A stretch of 18,600 bases of DNA from VRUE01 sp035266685 (GCA_035266685.1 DATFMX010000129.1:1-18600); one strand, 5' to 3'; positions 1 through 7,207 are shown, counted from the stretch's first letter. Notes: generated by a model not told the origin, from the letters alone. Made by a program: numbers and translations.

Positions 1-141
1 TCCAGGGCCGCCACCTCGCTTCCGTCCCCCTCGGCCTGGTCCTCGAGGACCAGGCCGATCGACTCCTGGGAGAGGTAGCCCCGGGTCAGCAGCCACTCGT
101 CGTTTTGCTCGATCAGGAGCGCTCCGGCCAGGCGGATCACC
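1..141 (-). pseudogene. IS256/Mutator-family transposase, C-terminal remnant (runs off left edge)
   Basis: Read on the minus strand from about 141 leftward, the frame gives about 46 residues containing VIRLAGALLIEQNDEW followed by LLTRGYLSQESIGLV. This resembles the C-terminal segment of IS256/Mutator transposases (pattern IRLxGAxLxEQNDEWxxxRRYMSxES). An in-frame stop at 153-155 lies just upstream, and nothing like the catalytic DDE part precedes it, so only the tail of the transposase is present. The true C-terminus and any terminal inverted repeat lie outside the window. The family call is by motif recognition. The fragment cannot encode an active transposase and marks an old insertion or rearrangement boundary. 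Confidence 0.6.
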
Positions 142-147
142 AAGGGA

Positions 148-387
148 ATGATTCAGTCGGATGGCTGTCGCTTCGTGAACACGGGTCGCCGCGGCTGGCG
201 CCACCCCCGCTACAAGTTCTGCAACGTCTCCACCGACATCACGAGCATCTTCTGCTCGGCATGCGACTGCCTGGGACTGCGCTGGACGGCGTCGTTTCCT
301 TCAAATGAGGCGGCGGCGGTCGCGATCTACGTCTCGCGCAAGGACGACGTCGCCAAGCTCGACGAGTTCGTCGGGGCGAAGCGGTGA
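148..387 (+). CDS. Small hypothetical protein with Cys motif (79 aa)
   Basis: The product is 79 residues with a Cys-x2-Cys-x-Cys cluster (FCSACDC) in the middle and a charged tail, DDVAKLDEFVGAKR. Third codon positions are nearly all G or C along the whole frame, as in the window's real genes, which supports translation. A purine-rich AAGGGA directly precedes the ATG but is closer than ideal. The start abuts the transposase remnant, so the gene may have been truncated or given a new start by that element. Its 3' end overlaps the opposing hydrolase by 61 bp. I do not recognise a family. A small zinc-binding protein is possible but is only inference from the cysteines. Confidence 0.45.
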   Translation: MIQSDGCRFVNTGRRGWRHPRYKFCNVSTDITSIFCSACDCLGLRWTASFPSNEAAAVAIYVSRKDDVAKLDEFVGAKR

Positions 388-1262
388 GCGGTCGCGGTTA
401 TCTCCTCGACGAAGTCGGGCCAGAGGTCGCGCGGGAGGTCGTGGCCCATGCCGTCGAAGATGCGCAGGTGGGAGTCGCGGATCGCGCGGGCGGTGGCGCG
501 GCCGGCCACGGAGCGGATCAGGGGGTCGCTCGCACCGTGCAGGACGGTCGCCGGCAGGCGCAGCCTTTCCAGCTTCGCGGTGCGGTCGCCCGACGCGGTG
601 ACCGCATGAAGCTGGCGGGCGATGCCGGCGCGGTCGTGGGAGCGGTCATAGGAGGCGCCGGCGAGCCGGCGGACGCGCTCCTCGTCCATCGGGTAGCCGG
701 GCGAGCCGATCGTGCGAAAGGTCCTCAGGGTCGTCTCGATCGCCGCGTCCCGCCCCGGGCCCGGGCGGTTGAACAGCGTGCCGAAGGCCTTCCAGGCCGG
801 CAGCCCGAGCCAGCGGTTGCCGGTGCTCGACATCATCGAGACCAGCGAGCGCACCCGCTCCGGCTTCCGGATCGCCGTCGTCTGGGCGATCATCCCGCCC
901 ATCGACGCCCCGACCAGGTGCGCCGAGTCGATCTCCAGGTGATCCATCAGGCCGAGCGTGTCGTCGGCCATGTCGCGCAGCGTGTAGGCGGCGGTGCGGC
1001 GGCGGCCGAGCAGCATGTCGGGGCGGCTCGGCACCCCGGCGTCGTCGAGGTGGGTCGAGTGGCCGATGTCGCGGTTGTCGAAGCGCACGACGCGGAAGCC
1101 GCGCTCGGCGAGCATCGCGCAGAACGCCTCGTCCCAGGCGAGCATCTGCGTCGCCAGCCCCATGATCAGCAGCAGCGGCTCGCCGTCGGGGTCGCCGATC
1201 TCCTGGTGGGCGAGCTCGATCCGGTTGGCCGGAGCCAGCCGCTCCTCGCTGAGGACGCTCAT
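327..1262 (-). CDS. Alpha/beta hydrolase (311 aa)
   Basis: This is an alpha/beta-hydrolase fold protein with the full catalytic set: nucleophile elbow GASMGG with Ser120, acid Asp246 in LHGASDPL, and His274 in GMGHDLP. The N-terminal MGLATQ supplies the oxyanion-hole region. Overall it resembles the small-molecule esterase branch that includes RdmC-like methylesterases; the substrate cannot be read from sequence. I chose the ATG at 1262 because family homology (LAPANRIELAHQEIGDPDGE) begins right after it, although the frame stays open much further upstream through the opposite-strand metallophosphatase. A TACTCT hexamer at 1269-1274 lies 6 bases from the ATG, so the message may be leaderless. 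It is divergent from the phosphatase with only 36 bp between starts. Confidence 0.85.
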   Translation of the reverse strand: MSVLSEERLAPANRIELAHQEIGDPDGEPLLLIMGLATQMLAWDEAFCAMLAERGFRVVRFDNRDIGHSTHLDDAGVPSRPDMLLGRRRTAAYTLRDMADDTLGLMDHLEIDSAHLVGASMGGMIAQTTAIRKPERVRSLVSMMSSTGNRWLGLPAWKAFGTLFNRPGPGRDAAIETTLRTFRTIGSPGYPMDEERVRRLAGASYDRSHDRAGIARQLHAVTASGDRTAKLERLRLPATVLHGASDPLIRSVAGRATARAIRDSHLRIFDGMGHDLPRDLWPDFVEEITATAHRFAPTNSSSLATSSLRET

Positions 1263-1291
1263 CTGGACAGAGTAGCCGCGCCAGTTAAGTT
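1263..1291 (+). promoter_or_regulatory. Candidate promoter of the metallophosphatase gene
   Basis: TGGACA at 1264-1269 and TAAGTT at 1286-1291 are separated by 16 bases. The -10-like box ends 7 bases before the ATG at 1299, which would make the transcript leaderless, and no Shine-Dalgarno sequence is visible. The ten bases TAAGTTCCTG at 1286-1295 recur exactly in front of the DUF7144 gene (4275-4284). The assignment is by eye only. Confidence 0.35.
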
Positions 1292-1298
1292 CCTGCCA

Positions 1299-2405
1299 AT
1301 GAAAACCGCGATCGTCTCCGACCTGCACCTGGGCGGCGGCTTCGGCGAGGACCTGCTGCGCGACGCCGCGATCCGCCGCGTCCTGCTCGACGAGCTCGCC
1401 GGCGCCGACCGCCTGATCCTGCTCGGCGATGTGCTCGAGCTGCGCGAACTGCCGCTCGCCACGGTGCTCGACGCCGCCCAGCCGTTCTTCGAGGAGCTCG
1501 GCGAGGCGATGGCCGGGCGGCCGACGATCCTCGTCCCCGGCAACCACGACCACCGCCTGGCCGAGCCGCTGCTCGAGCAGCTCGCCCTCGCCGGCGCCCC
1601 GCTCGGCCTCGAGCACCGTGCGCCGCTCGCCGGCGACGCCGCGACCCGCCTCGCCGCCTGGCTCGGCGACACCGAGCTGCAGCTCGCCTATCCCGGCCTC
1701 TGGCTGCGCGACGACGTCTACGCCACCCACGGCCACTACATGGACTGCCACATGAACCTGCCGCGCATGGAGTGCGTCGTCGCGGCGGCGACGATGCGGA
1801 CGATGCGCCCGCTTCCCCCCCGCCCCGCGCCTTCCGACTACGAGCATGTCCTGCGGCCCGTCTACGGCTTCACCTACGGCCTCGCCCAGGGCGGCTCGGT
1901 CTGGGGCAGCGCCCGGCCCTCCGAGCGCGCCTGGCGGGCGATGTCCTCGCGCAACGCCAGCCGCCTCGGCCGCGCCCGCCGCGCCGCCGTGCGCGCCGCG
2001 ATCCCGGCCGGCATCTGGGGCGTCAACCGCCTCCTCCACGCCGACTTCGGCAGCGACTTCTCATCCGATGCGATCGCCGCCAGCGGCATCGCCGCCGCGA
2101 CCGAGATGGCGGCGCGGCTCGAAGTCGACGCCCGTCACGTGATCACCGGCCACACCCACCGCGGCGGCCCCGGCGAGAACGAGCCCGCCTGGCCGCTTCG
2201 CAACGGCGGCGCCCTGCACAACACCGGCAGCTGGATCTTCGCCACCGCCTTCCACCACCCCGGCACGCCGCCGAGCGCCTACTGGCCGGGCACGATCACC
2301 TGGCTGGACGACGAGGGGCCGCCGCGGCGCCGGCGCCTGCTGCTCGACCGCCCGCACGCCGAGTTGCGCGCCACGGTCGACCAGCTCTCGGCCTCACTCC
2401 GCTGA
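1299..2405 (+). CDS. Calcineurin-like metallophosphoesterase (368 aa)
   Basis: All the dinuclear-metal motifs of the calcineurin-like phosphoesterase superfamily are present in order: DLH (Asp8, His10), GD (43-44) in LILLGDVLEL, GNHDH (81-85), HGH (144-146) and GHTHRGG (284-290). It therefore probably hydrolyses a phosphomonoester, phosphodiester or nucleotide using two metal ions. The long insert between HGH and GHTH (residues 150-280) is Arg/Ala-rich and may form a lid or membrane-proximal helices. There is no signal peptide. The ATG at 1299 is fixed by the core strand MKTAIVSDLHL starting immediately. It is transcribed divergently from the alpha/beta hydrolase and converges on the haloalkane dehalogenase with 19 bp between stops. 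The substrate is unknown. Confidence 0.88.
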   Translation: MKTAIVSDLHLGGGFGEDLLRDAAIRRVLLDELAGADRLILLGDVLELRELPLATVLDAAQPFFEELGEAMAGRPTILVPGNHDHRLAEPLLEQLALAGAPLGLEHRAPLAGDAATRLAAWLGDTELQLAYPGLWLRDDVYATHGHYMDCHMNLPRMECVVAAATMRTMRPLPPRPAPSDYEHVLRPVYGFTYGLAQGGSVWGSARPSERAWRAMSSRNASRLGRARRAAVRAAIPAGIWGVNRLLHADFGSDFSSDAIAASGIAAATEMAARLEVDARHVITGHTHRGGPGENEPAWPLRNGGALHNTGSWIFATAFHHPGTPPSAYWPGTITWLDDEGPPRRRRLLLDRPHAELRATVDQLSASLR

Positions 2406-2424
2406 GCGCCGGCCGAACCGGTGC

Positions 2425-3300
2425 TCAGAGCCACTCGGCGATGATCCGGCCGATTTCGGCGCCCGCGTCCTCCTGCAGGAAGTGACCGGCGTTCTCGATC
2501 GGGCGCGGATCCGGGAAGTTGAGCCGCTCGGACATCCGTTCGCCGACGGAGAACGGAATCGCCTGGTCGGAGTCCGCCCAGAGAAGCAGGGTCGGCCGCT
2601 CGTCGGTGCGCAGCGCATCAGCCACTCGCCGGCCCTCCGCCGCGCCGGGGGCGTCCGGATCGGTCGGCACCAGCAACGGAAAAGCACGCGCACCCGCCTT
2701 CGACTCGGGGCTGGGATAGGGGGCTTCATAGGCGGCGATCACCTCGTCGCCCGGGTCGTTCTTACAGCCGCCGCGCACGAGGAAGCCGACCGGCAGATCC
2801 TCGGTCCGCTGCACGAAGTCGCGGAATTTTACCCAGGCCTCGCTCATCCGCTGGCGACCGGTCGCCGGCCCGGTGTCCATGATCACCAGGCGCGAGAAGC
2901 GCTCCGGGTGCTCGACCGCGAGCCGCAGCCCGATCAAACCGCCCCAGTCGTGAACCACCGCGGTCGCATCGCGCACATCGAGCTCCGCGAGCAGCCGCGC
3001 CATCAGCTCGACATGACGGTCGTAGCTGTACCAGTCGATGTCCGTCGGCTTGTCGGAGCGGCCGAAGCCCGCGTAGTCCGGCGCGATGCAGCGATAGCCC
3101 GCGTCGCGCACCGGCGGGATCACCTTGCGCCAGAGGAACGACCAGGTCGGCTCGCCGTGGAAGAAGACGACCGGCGGCCCCTCCCCCTCATCGAGGAAGG
3201 CGAGCCGCAGCCCGTCGATCTCGCGATAGCTCGACTCGAAGGGGAAGTCGGGCAGCCCCTGCAGGCTCTCCTCCGGCGTGCGGACGACGTCCCCGGTCAC
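2425..3300 (-). CDS. Haloalkane dehalogenase, HLD-I type (291 aa)
   Basis: Haloalkane dehalogenases (EC 3.8.1.5) replace a carbon-bound halide with hydroxyl. The diagnostic HGEPTWSFLWRK segment (49-60) is nearly the DhlA/DhmA signature. Asp118 in VVHDWGG is the nucleophile, Trp119 beside it binds halide, Trp156 (EAWVKF) fits the second halide Trp of subfamily I, Asp245 in WADSDQAIP is the likely acid, and His273 in NAGHF the base. Length suits the family. I place the start at the GTG at 3300; no ATG lies between it and the family homology. The start is 7 bases after the upstream protease stop, so the two are probably co-transcribed, and no good ribosome site is visible. Related epoxide hydrolases lack the HGEPTW and Trp pattern, so dehalogenase is the better call. 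Confidence 0.85.
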   Translation of the reverse strand: MTGDVVRTPEESLQGLPDFPFESSYREIDGLRLAFLDEGEGPPVVFFHGEPTWSFLWRKVIPPVRDAGYRCIAPDYAGFGRSDKPTDIDWYSYDRHVELMARLLAELDVRDATAVVHDWGGLIGLRLAVEHPERFSRLVIMDTGPATGRQRMSEAWVKFRDFVQRTEDLPVGFLVRGGCKNDPGDEVIAAYEAPYPSPESKAGARAFPLLVPTDPDAPGAAEGRRVADALRTDERPTLLLWADSDQAIPFSVGERMSERLNFPDPRPIENAGHFLQEDAGAEIGRIIAEWL

Positions 3301-3307
3301 GCCGCGA

Positions 3308-4180
3308 TCATGGCAGCTTGCGCAGGAAGCCGCCGACCTCGGGCCCGAAGTAGGGCGAGAAGAGCTGCGTCGGCCGACCCTGGTAGCTGTAGCTGGTGAC
3401 GCCGCTGACGTATTCGCCGCCGAACAGCCATGCGCCGCCGCTGGCGCCCGCCGCCATGTCGCACGACGCCGGCATCGTCGGCGGTCCGGCGAAGGCGTCG
3501 GTGTAGCGGTCGAGGCCGAGGCCGTGCGCCCGGCAGCTGCGCAGCTCTTCGCCGCGGGCGCGCGCCGCGGGGTAGCCGAAGATCTGGAAGGCGGAGGCGC
3601 GCGATTTCGAGGTCGCGTAGCCGCGCGCGCCGACCACATCGGTGAGCTTGCCGAGCTTGTTCGGCCTGACCCGCAGCGCGGCGACGTCGAAGTCCGGGTT
3701 TTCGTGCCGACGCCAGCGCGGCATGACGTAGATCGCTTCGGCGTCGAAGCTGCCGAACGGGCGCTTGCCGTGGTCATAGGCGGGGACGAAGGCGATGTCG
3801 CGGCCCTCGCTGCCGCCTTCGATCACGCAGTGGCCGGCGGTGAGGACGATCGAGCGGCTGGGCGTGTTCAGCGCCGTGCCCGAGCAGGTGTACGGCCCCG
3901 TGCGCGGGTCGACGCCGAAGATCTTGCCGTTGGTGCGTGTGCCGACTTCGGCCACATCGAGCACGCGGACGCTGCTCGCCCCCGCATGGCCGGCGCGGCG
4001 CGGGCGCCTCGCCGGCGCGCGGCCGGGCACCCGCAACGGCTTCACGGAGGGCGACGAACCGCCGCGCAGCTCATGCACGACCGGGCGCGAGGCGCTCGCC
4101 GCCGCGGCGAAGAAAAGCGCCGCGATGGCCGTCAGAGCAAGCAGCACAGATCGCGCCAGAGGTCCCATAGCGCGGTTCAT
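3308..4180 (-). CDS. Secreted trypsin-like (S1-fold) serine protease (290 aa)
   Basis: A Sec signal peptide (Arg residues, then a hydrophobic stretch ending in AAAASASA near residue 30) precedes a chymotrypsin-fold domain. The triad is His117 in LTAGHC, Asp165 in NPDFDVAALRV and Ser247 in AAGASGGAW. GASGG in place of GDSGG resembles the glutamyl-endopeptidase/V8-like and actinobacterial S1 branches. Cysteines 99/118 and 216/240 could form two disulphides. Residues 40-75 are Pro/Arg-rich and may be a propeptide. I start at the ATG at 4180 (MNRAMGPLARSV) because the 24 codons before it do not look like signal sequence and lie in the promoter region. It is first in a probable operon with the haloalkane dehalogenase. 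Its role is presumably degradation of extracellular protein. Confidence 0.82.
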   Translation of the reverse strand: MNRAMGPLARSVLLALTAIAALFFAAAASASRPVVHELRGGSSPSVKPLRVPGRAPARRPRRAGHAGASSVRVLDVAEVGTRTNGKIFGVDPRTGPYTCSGTALNTPSRSIVLTAGHCVIEGGSEGRDIAFVPAYDHGKRPFGSFDAEAIYVMPRWRRHENPDFDVAALRVRPNKLGKLTDVVGARGYATSKSRASAFQIFGYPAARARGEELRSCRAHGLGLDRYTDAFAGPPTMPASCDMAAGASGGAWLFGGEYVSGVTSYSYQGRPTQLFSPYFGPEVGGFLRKLP

Positions 4181-4184
4181 CGGC

Positions 4185-4214
4185 CGAATAGTGCCAGATG
4201 GACGAATCCTGCAA
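4185..4214 (-). promoter_or_regulatory. Candidate promoter of the protease-dehalogenase unit
   Basis: On the minus strand TTGCAG (4214-4209) and TATTCG (4190-4185) are spaced 18 bases. The -10-like box ends 4 bases before the ATG at 4180, implying an almost or fully leaderless message. The same TTGCAG is part of an inverted repeat (TCCTGCAA at 4207-4214 and TTGCAGGA at 4240-4247) in the middle of the divergent intergenic region, which could be an operator shared with the DUF7144 gene. Confidence 0.3.
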
Positions 4215-4252
4215 GCGGAATTGAGCTCGATGTCATTCGTTGCAGGAAACAC

Positions 4253-4280
4253 TTGAATCGGGCAGAAGCTGCTCTAAGTT
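4253..4280 (+). promoter_or_regulatory. Candidate promoter of the DUF7144 gene
   Basis: TTGAAT (4253-4258) and TAAGTT (4275-4280) are separated by 16 bases, giving a start near 4287 and a leader of about 30 bases. That leader carries the ribosome site GAAAGG about 8 bases before the ATG at 4316. The -10 region shares the exact ten bases TAAGTTCCTG with the metallophosphatase promoter region. Confidence 0.35.
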
Positions 4281-4315
4281 CCTGTATCTCCTCCTCTAGT
4301 ACGAAAGGTTTGCTC

Positions 4316-4705
4316 ATGAACGAAGACAGCCTGATCAGCGGCTGGTGGGTTTTCGCCGGCGTGCTGCTGCTCGTCGCCGGCGTGCTCAACATCGTCTACG
4401 GCATCGCCGCGATCGGCGATTCGAAGTTCTTCACCGAACACGGGACCTACATCATCAGCGGCCTGCACACCTGGGGCTGGATCACCATGATCCTCGGCGT
4501 GCTCGAGCTGGTGGCGGCCTTCTCGCTCTTCTCGGGAGGCGAATTCGGCCGCTGGTTCGGCATCTTCATCGCCTCGCTGAACGCGATCGGCGCGCTGCTG
4601 TCGCTGCCCGGCTACCCGTTCTGGTCGCTGGCGATCTTCGCCCTCGCGATCATCATCATCTACAAGCTGGCCGAGGGGCCGGAGGGCAATCCCGTCCCCC
4701 GCTGA
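4316..4705 (+). CDS. DUF7144 family four-helix membrane protein (129 aa)
   Basis: A 129-residue integral membrane protein with four hydrophobic helices at about residues 9-30, 48-70, 78-98 and 100-120. It follows the pattern I know from DUF7144 proteins of actinobacteria: GWWVFAGVLLLVAGVLNI, then YGIAAIGDSKFF, then HTWGWITMILGVLEL, then FGRWFGI and PFWSLAIFALAI. The function of the family is unknown. The ATG at 4316 has a ribosome site (GAAAGG) at good distance. It is monocistronic, divergent from the protease and followed by a strong hairpin at 4743-4770. Confidence 0.85.
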   Translation: MNEDSLISGWWVFAGVLLLVAGVLNIVYGIAAIGDSKFFTEHGTYIISGLHTWGWITMILGVLELVAAFSLFSGGEFGRWFGIFIASLNAIGALLSLPGYPFWSLAIFALAIIIIYKLAEGPEGNPVPR

Positions 4706-4723
4706 GCGACCGCCGCTCGGCGG

Positions 4724-5743
4724 CTAACCAGAAACGTGAGGTCGAAGGCCCCGGGCTCCCGGGGCCTTCGTCGTGCTGGGCGCGGCAGCGGCCGGCGAGT
4801 CCGGCGTCTCGAGCGTCGACCAGGGCGCCGCCGCCGGCTCGTTGCTCTCGTACAGCACATCGACGCCGCTCAGCCGGTCATCCCAGCCGCGGCGGCGCTC
4901 GTCGAAGAGGATTCCGAGGAAGCCGATGCCGAAGGCGAGCGCGGAGAGAAAGAGCCCGGCGAGCCGCCGCACCGATCTTCGCGGCGCCAGCCCGCGGGTC
5001 TCCGTCCCCAGCCTGATGCCGAAGAAGCGCATGCCGAGCGTCTGGCCGGCCAGCGACCAGAAGACCACCATGTAGAGGCAGGCGAGGCCGATCCAGACGA
5101 CCCCGCCGAAGGCGAGCGCGGGACCGGAGAGCCCGTTGCCGGTGCCGGTGAAGAAGGAGGCGATCAGCGCCAGGACCGCGGCGAGGCCGGAGAAGGCGAG
5201 GTTGACGATCAGCAGGTCGAGGCCGAAGGCGAGCAGGCGGGTGAGCGCGCCGGCGCGCTCGGTCGGCTCGGTGCGGCGCTTGCGGAAGGTCGCCCGCCGG
5301 GCGCCGCTCTCGATCACGCCGTCGATGCGCCGCGTCGTGTCGCCGATCGTGTGGCCGATGTCCTCGATGAAGCCGACGCTCTGGGCGCTGATCGCGGCGC
5401 GGATCTCCGGCGCCTCGGCGATCCGCTCGACCAGCCGCTGCGCCTCCTCGCTGGCCAGCATCCGCCGCCAGGCCTCGTCGACCATCTCGCTGTCGAGCGC
5501 CTCGACCAGCGCCCGCTTGAGCGCCTCGCTCTCCAGCGCCCCGTGTACGGCGTCTTCGACCAGCGGCCCGTTGAGCACCCGGGAGAGGGCGCGCTCGACC
5601 GCCTCGCTCTCGACCGCGGCGACCATCGCCTCCTCGGCCGCGCTCTCGACCGCGCGGTCGATCCCGGTCGCCCGGCCGAACTCGCGCGCGCCGCGCACCC
5701 CGGCGCCGAGCAGACGGACGGAAAGCGGCTGATCGTCAGGCAT
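4724..5743 (-). CDS. RDD family membrane protein with helical N-terminal region (339 aa)
   Basis: Residues about 1-150 are acidic and alanine-rich, with imperfect repeats of the type ESEAVERAL, ESEALKRAL, DSEMVDEAW, predicting a soluble helical region. A C-terminal RDD domain follows (about 160-290): LTRLLAFGLDLLIVN with the Arg and first Asp, three hydrophobic segments, and GWDDRLSGVDV with the second Asp. RDD proteins are membrane proteins of mostly unknown role; some are proposed transporters or ion exchangers. The ATG at 5743 begins MPDDQPLSVRLL. The last about 50 residues are Ala/Pro/Ser-rich, and their codons overlap the terminator hairpin at 4743-4770. A 45-nt palindromic repeat lies just upstream of the start. 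Confidence 0.8.
   Translation of the reverse strand: MPDDQPLSVRLLGAGVRGAREFGRATGIDRAVESAAEEAMVAAVESEAVERALSRVLNGPLVEDAVHGALESEALKRALVEALDSEMVDEAWRRMLASEEAQRLVERIAEAPEIRAAISAQSVGFIEDIGHTIGDTTRRIDGVIESGARRATFRKRRTEPTERAGALTRLLAFGLDLLIVNLAFSGLAAVLALIASFFTGTGNGLSGPALAFGGVVWIGLACLYMVVFWSLAGQTLGMRFFGIRLGTETRGLAPRRSVRRLAGLFLSALAFGIGFLGILFDERRRGWDDRLSGVDVLYESNEPAAAPWSTLETPDSPAAAAPSTTKAPGARGLRPHVSG
4743..4770. terminator. 13-bp GC-rich hairpin, probable terminator inside the RDD gene's 3' coding end
   Basis: CGAAGGCCCCGGG (4743-4755), then CT, then CCCGGGGCCTTCG (4758-4770) form a perfect 13-bp inverted repeat. It lies 37 bases after the stop of the plus-strand DUF7144 gene and within the last codons of the minus-strand RDD gene (encoding APGARGL). 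No T-tract follows, so an intrinsic terminator of the GC-hairpin type common in actinobacteria is the likely reading. It could serve DUF7144 transcripts. Confidence 0.55.
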
Positions 5744-5759
5744 CGCCGCGAGTATAGGC

Positions 5760-5804
5760 CGCGGTAGAGGTTTGGCCCGCCATGCGGTCGAAACCTCTAC
5801 CGCG
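5760..5804 (+). repeat. 45-nt imperfect palindrome, copy 1
   Basis: Outer arms CGCGGTAGAGGTTT (5760-5773) and AAACCTCTACCGCG (5791-5804) are perfect 14-bp inverted repeats around a 17-base spacer. A diverged copy of the same length lies in the opposite orientation at 11888-11932 (38 of 45 positions match). The stop codon of the Nudix gene (5797-5799) lies inside the right arm, and the RDD start is 16 bp beyond the left arm. It could act as a terminator between the two genes or be a REP-like dispersed repeat. Confidence 0.65.
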
Positions 5805-6273
5805 CCCCCACGGCCTCCAGCAGGCGCTCGATCAGCGGCGCCTGGGCGGGCAGGATCCTGCGCAACGCCTCCTCCGGTCCGAACCACTCGGCGCGGTCGA
5901 CCTCGGGGAACTCGGCCCGTTCGCCGGAGCGCGGGGGCCATTCCATCTCGAAGCCGTTGCTGGCCAGCGCCGCCGGGTCGAAGTCGGCCTCGGCCGCCCA
6001 GGCGTGAACGCGCTTGCCGCCCTTCTGGCGGATCGAGCCGAGCTCGACCAGGTCGCCCGGGTCGAGCGACGGCGACGCCGGCCCGAGCTCCTCGGCCAGC
6101 TCGCGCAGCGCGCAGCGCCGCGTCTCCTCCCCCGCGTCCGGTTCGCCCTTGGGAATCGACCAGGCGCCGAGGTCTTTCTTCGCCCAGAACGGCCCGCCGG
6201 GGTGGACCAGCAGCAGCTCGGGCGCGGCGCGGTTGCGGAAGAGCAGGACGCCGGCGCTTTCCTTGCCGCTCAC
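5797..6273 (-). CDS. Nudix hydrolase (158 aa, COG4119-like)
   Basis: A perfect Nudix box, GX5EX7REUXEEXG, occupies residues 43-64 (GEPDAGEETRRCALRELAEE, then LG); it binds the divalent metal and nucleoside-diphosphate group. The preceding VHPGGPFWAKKDLGAWSIPKG is typical of the COG4119 branch of predicted NTP pyrophosphohydrolases. The exact substrate (sanitising oxidised NTPs or other X-linked diphosphates) is unknown. The start is GTG at 6273 (VSGKESAGVLLF), where family homology begins. It follows the alpha/beta hydrolase stop by 7 bases, so they probably share an operon with the hydrolase first. Its last codons lie in the 45-nt palindrome. Confidence 0.88.
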   Translation of the reverse strand: MSGKESAGVLLFRNRAAPELLLVHPGGPFWAKKDLGAWSIPKGEPDAGEETRRCALRELAEELGPASPSLDPGDLVELGSIRQKGGKRVHAWAAEADFDPAALASNGFEMEWPPRSGERAEFPEVDRAEWFGPEEALRRILPAQAPLIERLLEAVGAR

Positions 6274-6280
6274 GGCGCCT

Positions 6281-7207
6281 CTAGGCCACCGCGCGCAGGC
6301 GGCGCTTCGCCTGCTGCGCGATCACCGCCGCCCAGTCGGAGTCCTCGATCAGCACCGGCGCCGTCGTCGCCATGAAGTCGGCGAGCACCGTGGCGAGTCC
6401 CTCCGGGTCTTCCAGGTGGGGGAAGTGGGCGGCGCGCGGCAGGGTCTCGAAGCGGCAGTGCGGGATCGCTTCCTGGGCGGCGCGGCCGTGCGCGATCGGG
6501 ATCGTGCGGTCGCGCTCGCCCCAGACGATCAGCGTCGCCATGTCGCCGAGCAGGTAGAGCCGGTCGGTGGCGCTGACATGCTGGCCGTGGACGTCGATCA
6601 CCGAGCGCAGCGTCTGCAGGAAGGCGCGCCGCGAACCGGGCTCCTGCAGCGGTCGCAGCGCCCGCGCCACCGCCTCCAGGTAGACGCCCTTGGAGCTGCC
6701 GCGCTCGCGCAGCCGGCCGCCGGCGGCGTCGATCGCGTCGACGAGGCGGCGCTGGGCGGCGAGGCGCAGCAGTGGCGAGGCGCCGGGCAGCGCCGCGCCG
6801 CGCAGCAGCGGGCTGACGTCGCGGCCGAGGCCGCCGCTGGAGATGAGCACCAGCCGCTCGGTGCGCTGGGGGAACTGGTAGAAGAACTGCATCGCGACGC
6901 CGCCGCCGAGCGAGTGGCCGACGATCGTCGCCCGCTCGACCCCGATCGTCGTCAGCAGGTCGCGGATGCTCGCCGCGTGCGCTCCGAGCGAGTGGTCGCC
7001 GCGCGGCGTCGCCGAGTCGCCGTGGCCGATCAGGTCCGGGGCGACCACGCGGTGGGAGCCGGCGAGCCGCTCGGCCACCGCCTGCCAGTGGCGCGAGGAG
7101 TTGATCATCCCGTGGATCAGGACGACCGTCGGGCCGCTGCCGGCGACGCGGTAGACCGCGCGGTGACCGTGCAGGTCGACCTCGTGCGCTTCGAAGCTGG
7201 TCGCCAC
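6281..7207 (-). CDS. Alpha/beta hydrolase (308 aa)
   Basis: A classical alpha/beta hydrolase of the proline-iminopeptidase/epoxide-hydrolase-like superfamily. Its features are the oxyanion loop HGMINSS (32-38), nucleophile elbow GHSLGG with Ser99, acid Asp233 in GERDRTIP and His261 in RAAHFPHLE. A cap domain spans about 125-215. The nucleophile is Ser, so it is an esterase, lactonase or C-C hydrolase type rather than a dehalogenase. The substrate is not inferable. The start is GTG at 7207 with 55 bp to the divergent lipoprotein gene's ATG. It is the first gene of an apparent two-gene unit with the Nudix hydrolase. Confidence 0.85.
   Translation of the reverse strand: MATSFEAHEVDLHGHRAVYRVAGSGPTVVLIHGMINSSRHWQAVAERLAGSHRVVAPDLIGHGDSATPRGDHSLGAHAASIRDLLTTIGVERATIVGHSLGGGVAMQFFYQFPQRTERLVLISSGGLGRDVSPLLRGAALPGASPLLRLAAQRRLVDAIDAAGGRLRERGSSKGVYLEAVARALRPLQEPGSRRAFLQTLRSVIDVHGQHVSATDRLYLLGDMATLIVWGERDRTIPIAHGRAAQEAIPHCRFETLPRAAHFPHLEDPEGLATVLADFMATTAPVLIEDSDWAAVIAQQAKRRLRAVA

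Noticed and set aside
384..1298. Long plus-strand open frame continuing upstream of the metallophosphatase
   Set aside because: It is antisense to a well-supported alpha/beta hydrolase and its translation is Arg/Ala/Gly-rich without motifs. The phosphatase core strand begins exactly at ATG 1299.
1263..2039. Minus-strand open extension of the first alpha/beta hydrolase
   Set aside because: It is antisense to the metallophosphatase with low-complexity translation. Family homology starts after the ATG at 1262.
2406..2424. Small GC hairpin between convergent stops of phosphatase and dehalogenase as terminator
   Set aside because: The stem is short and imperfect, and no T-run follows on either strand.
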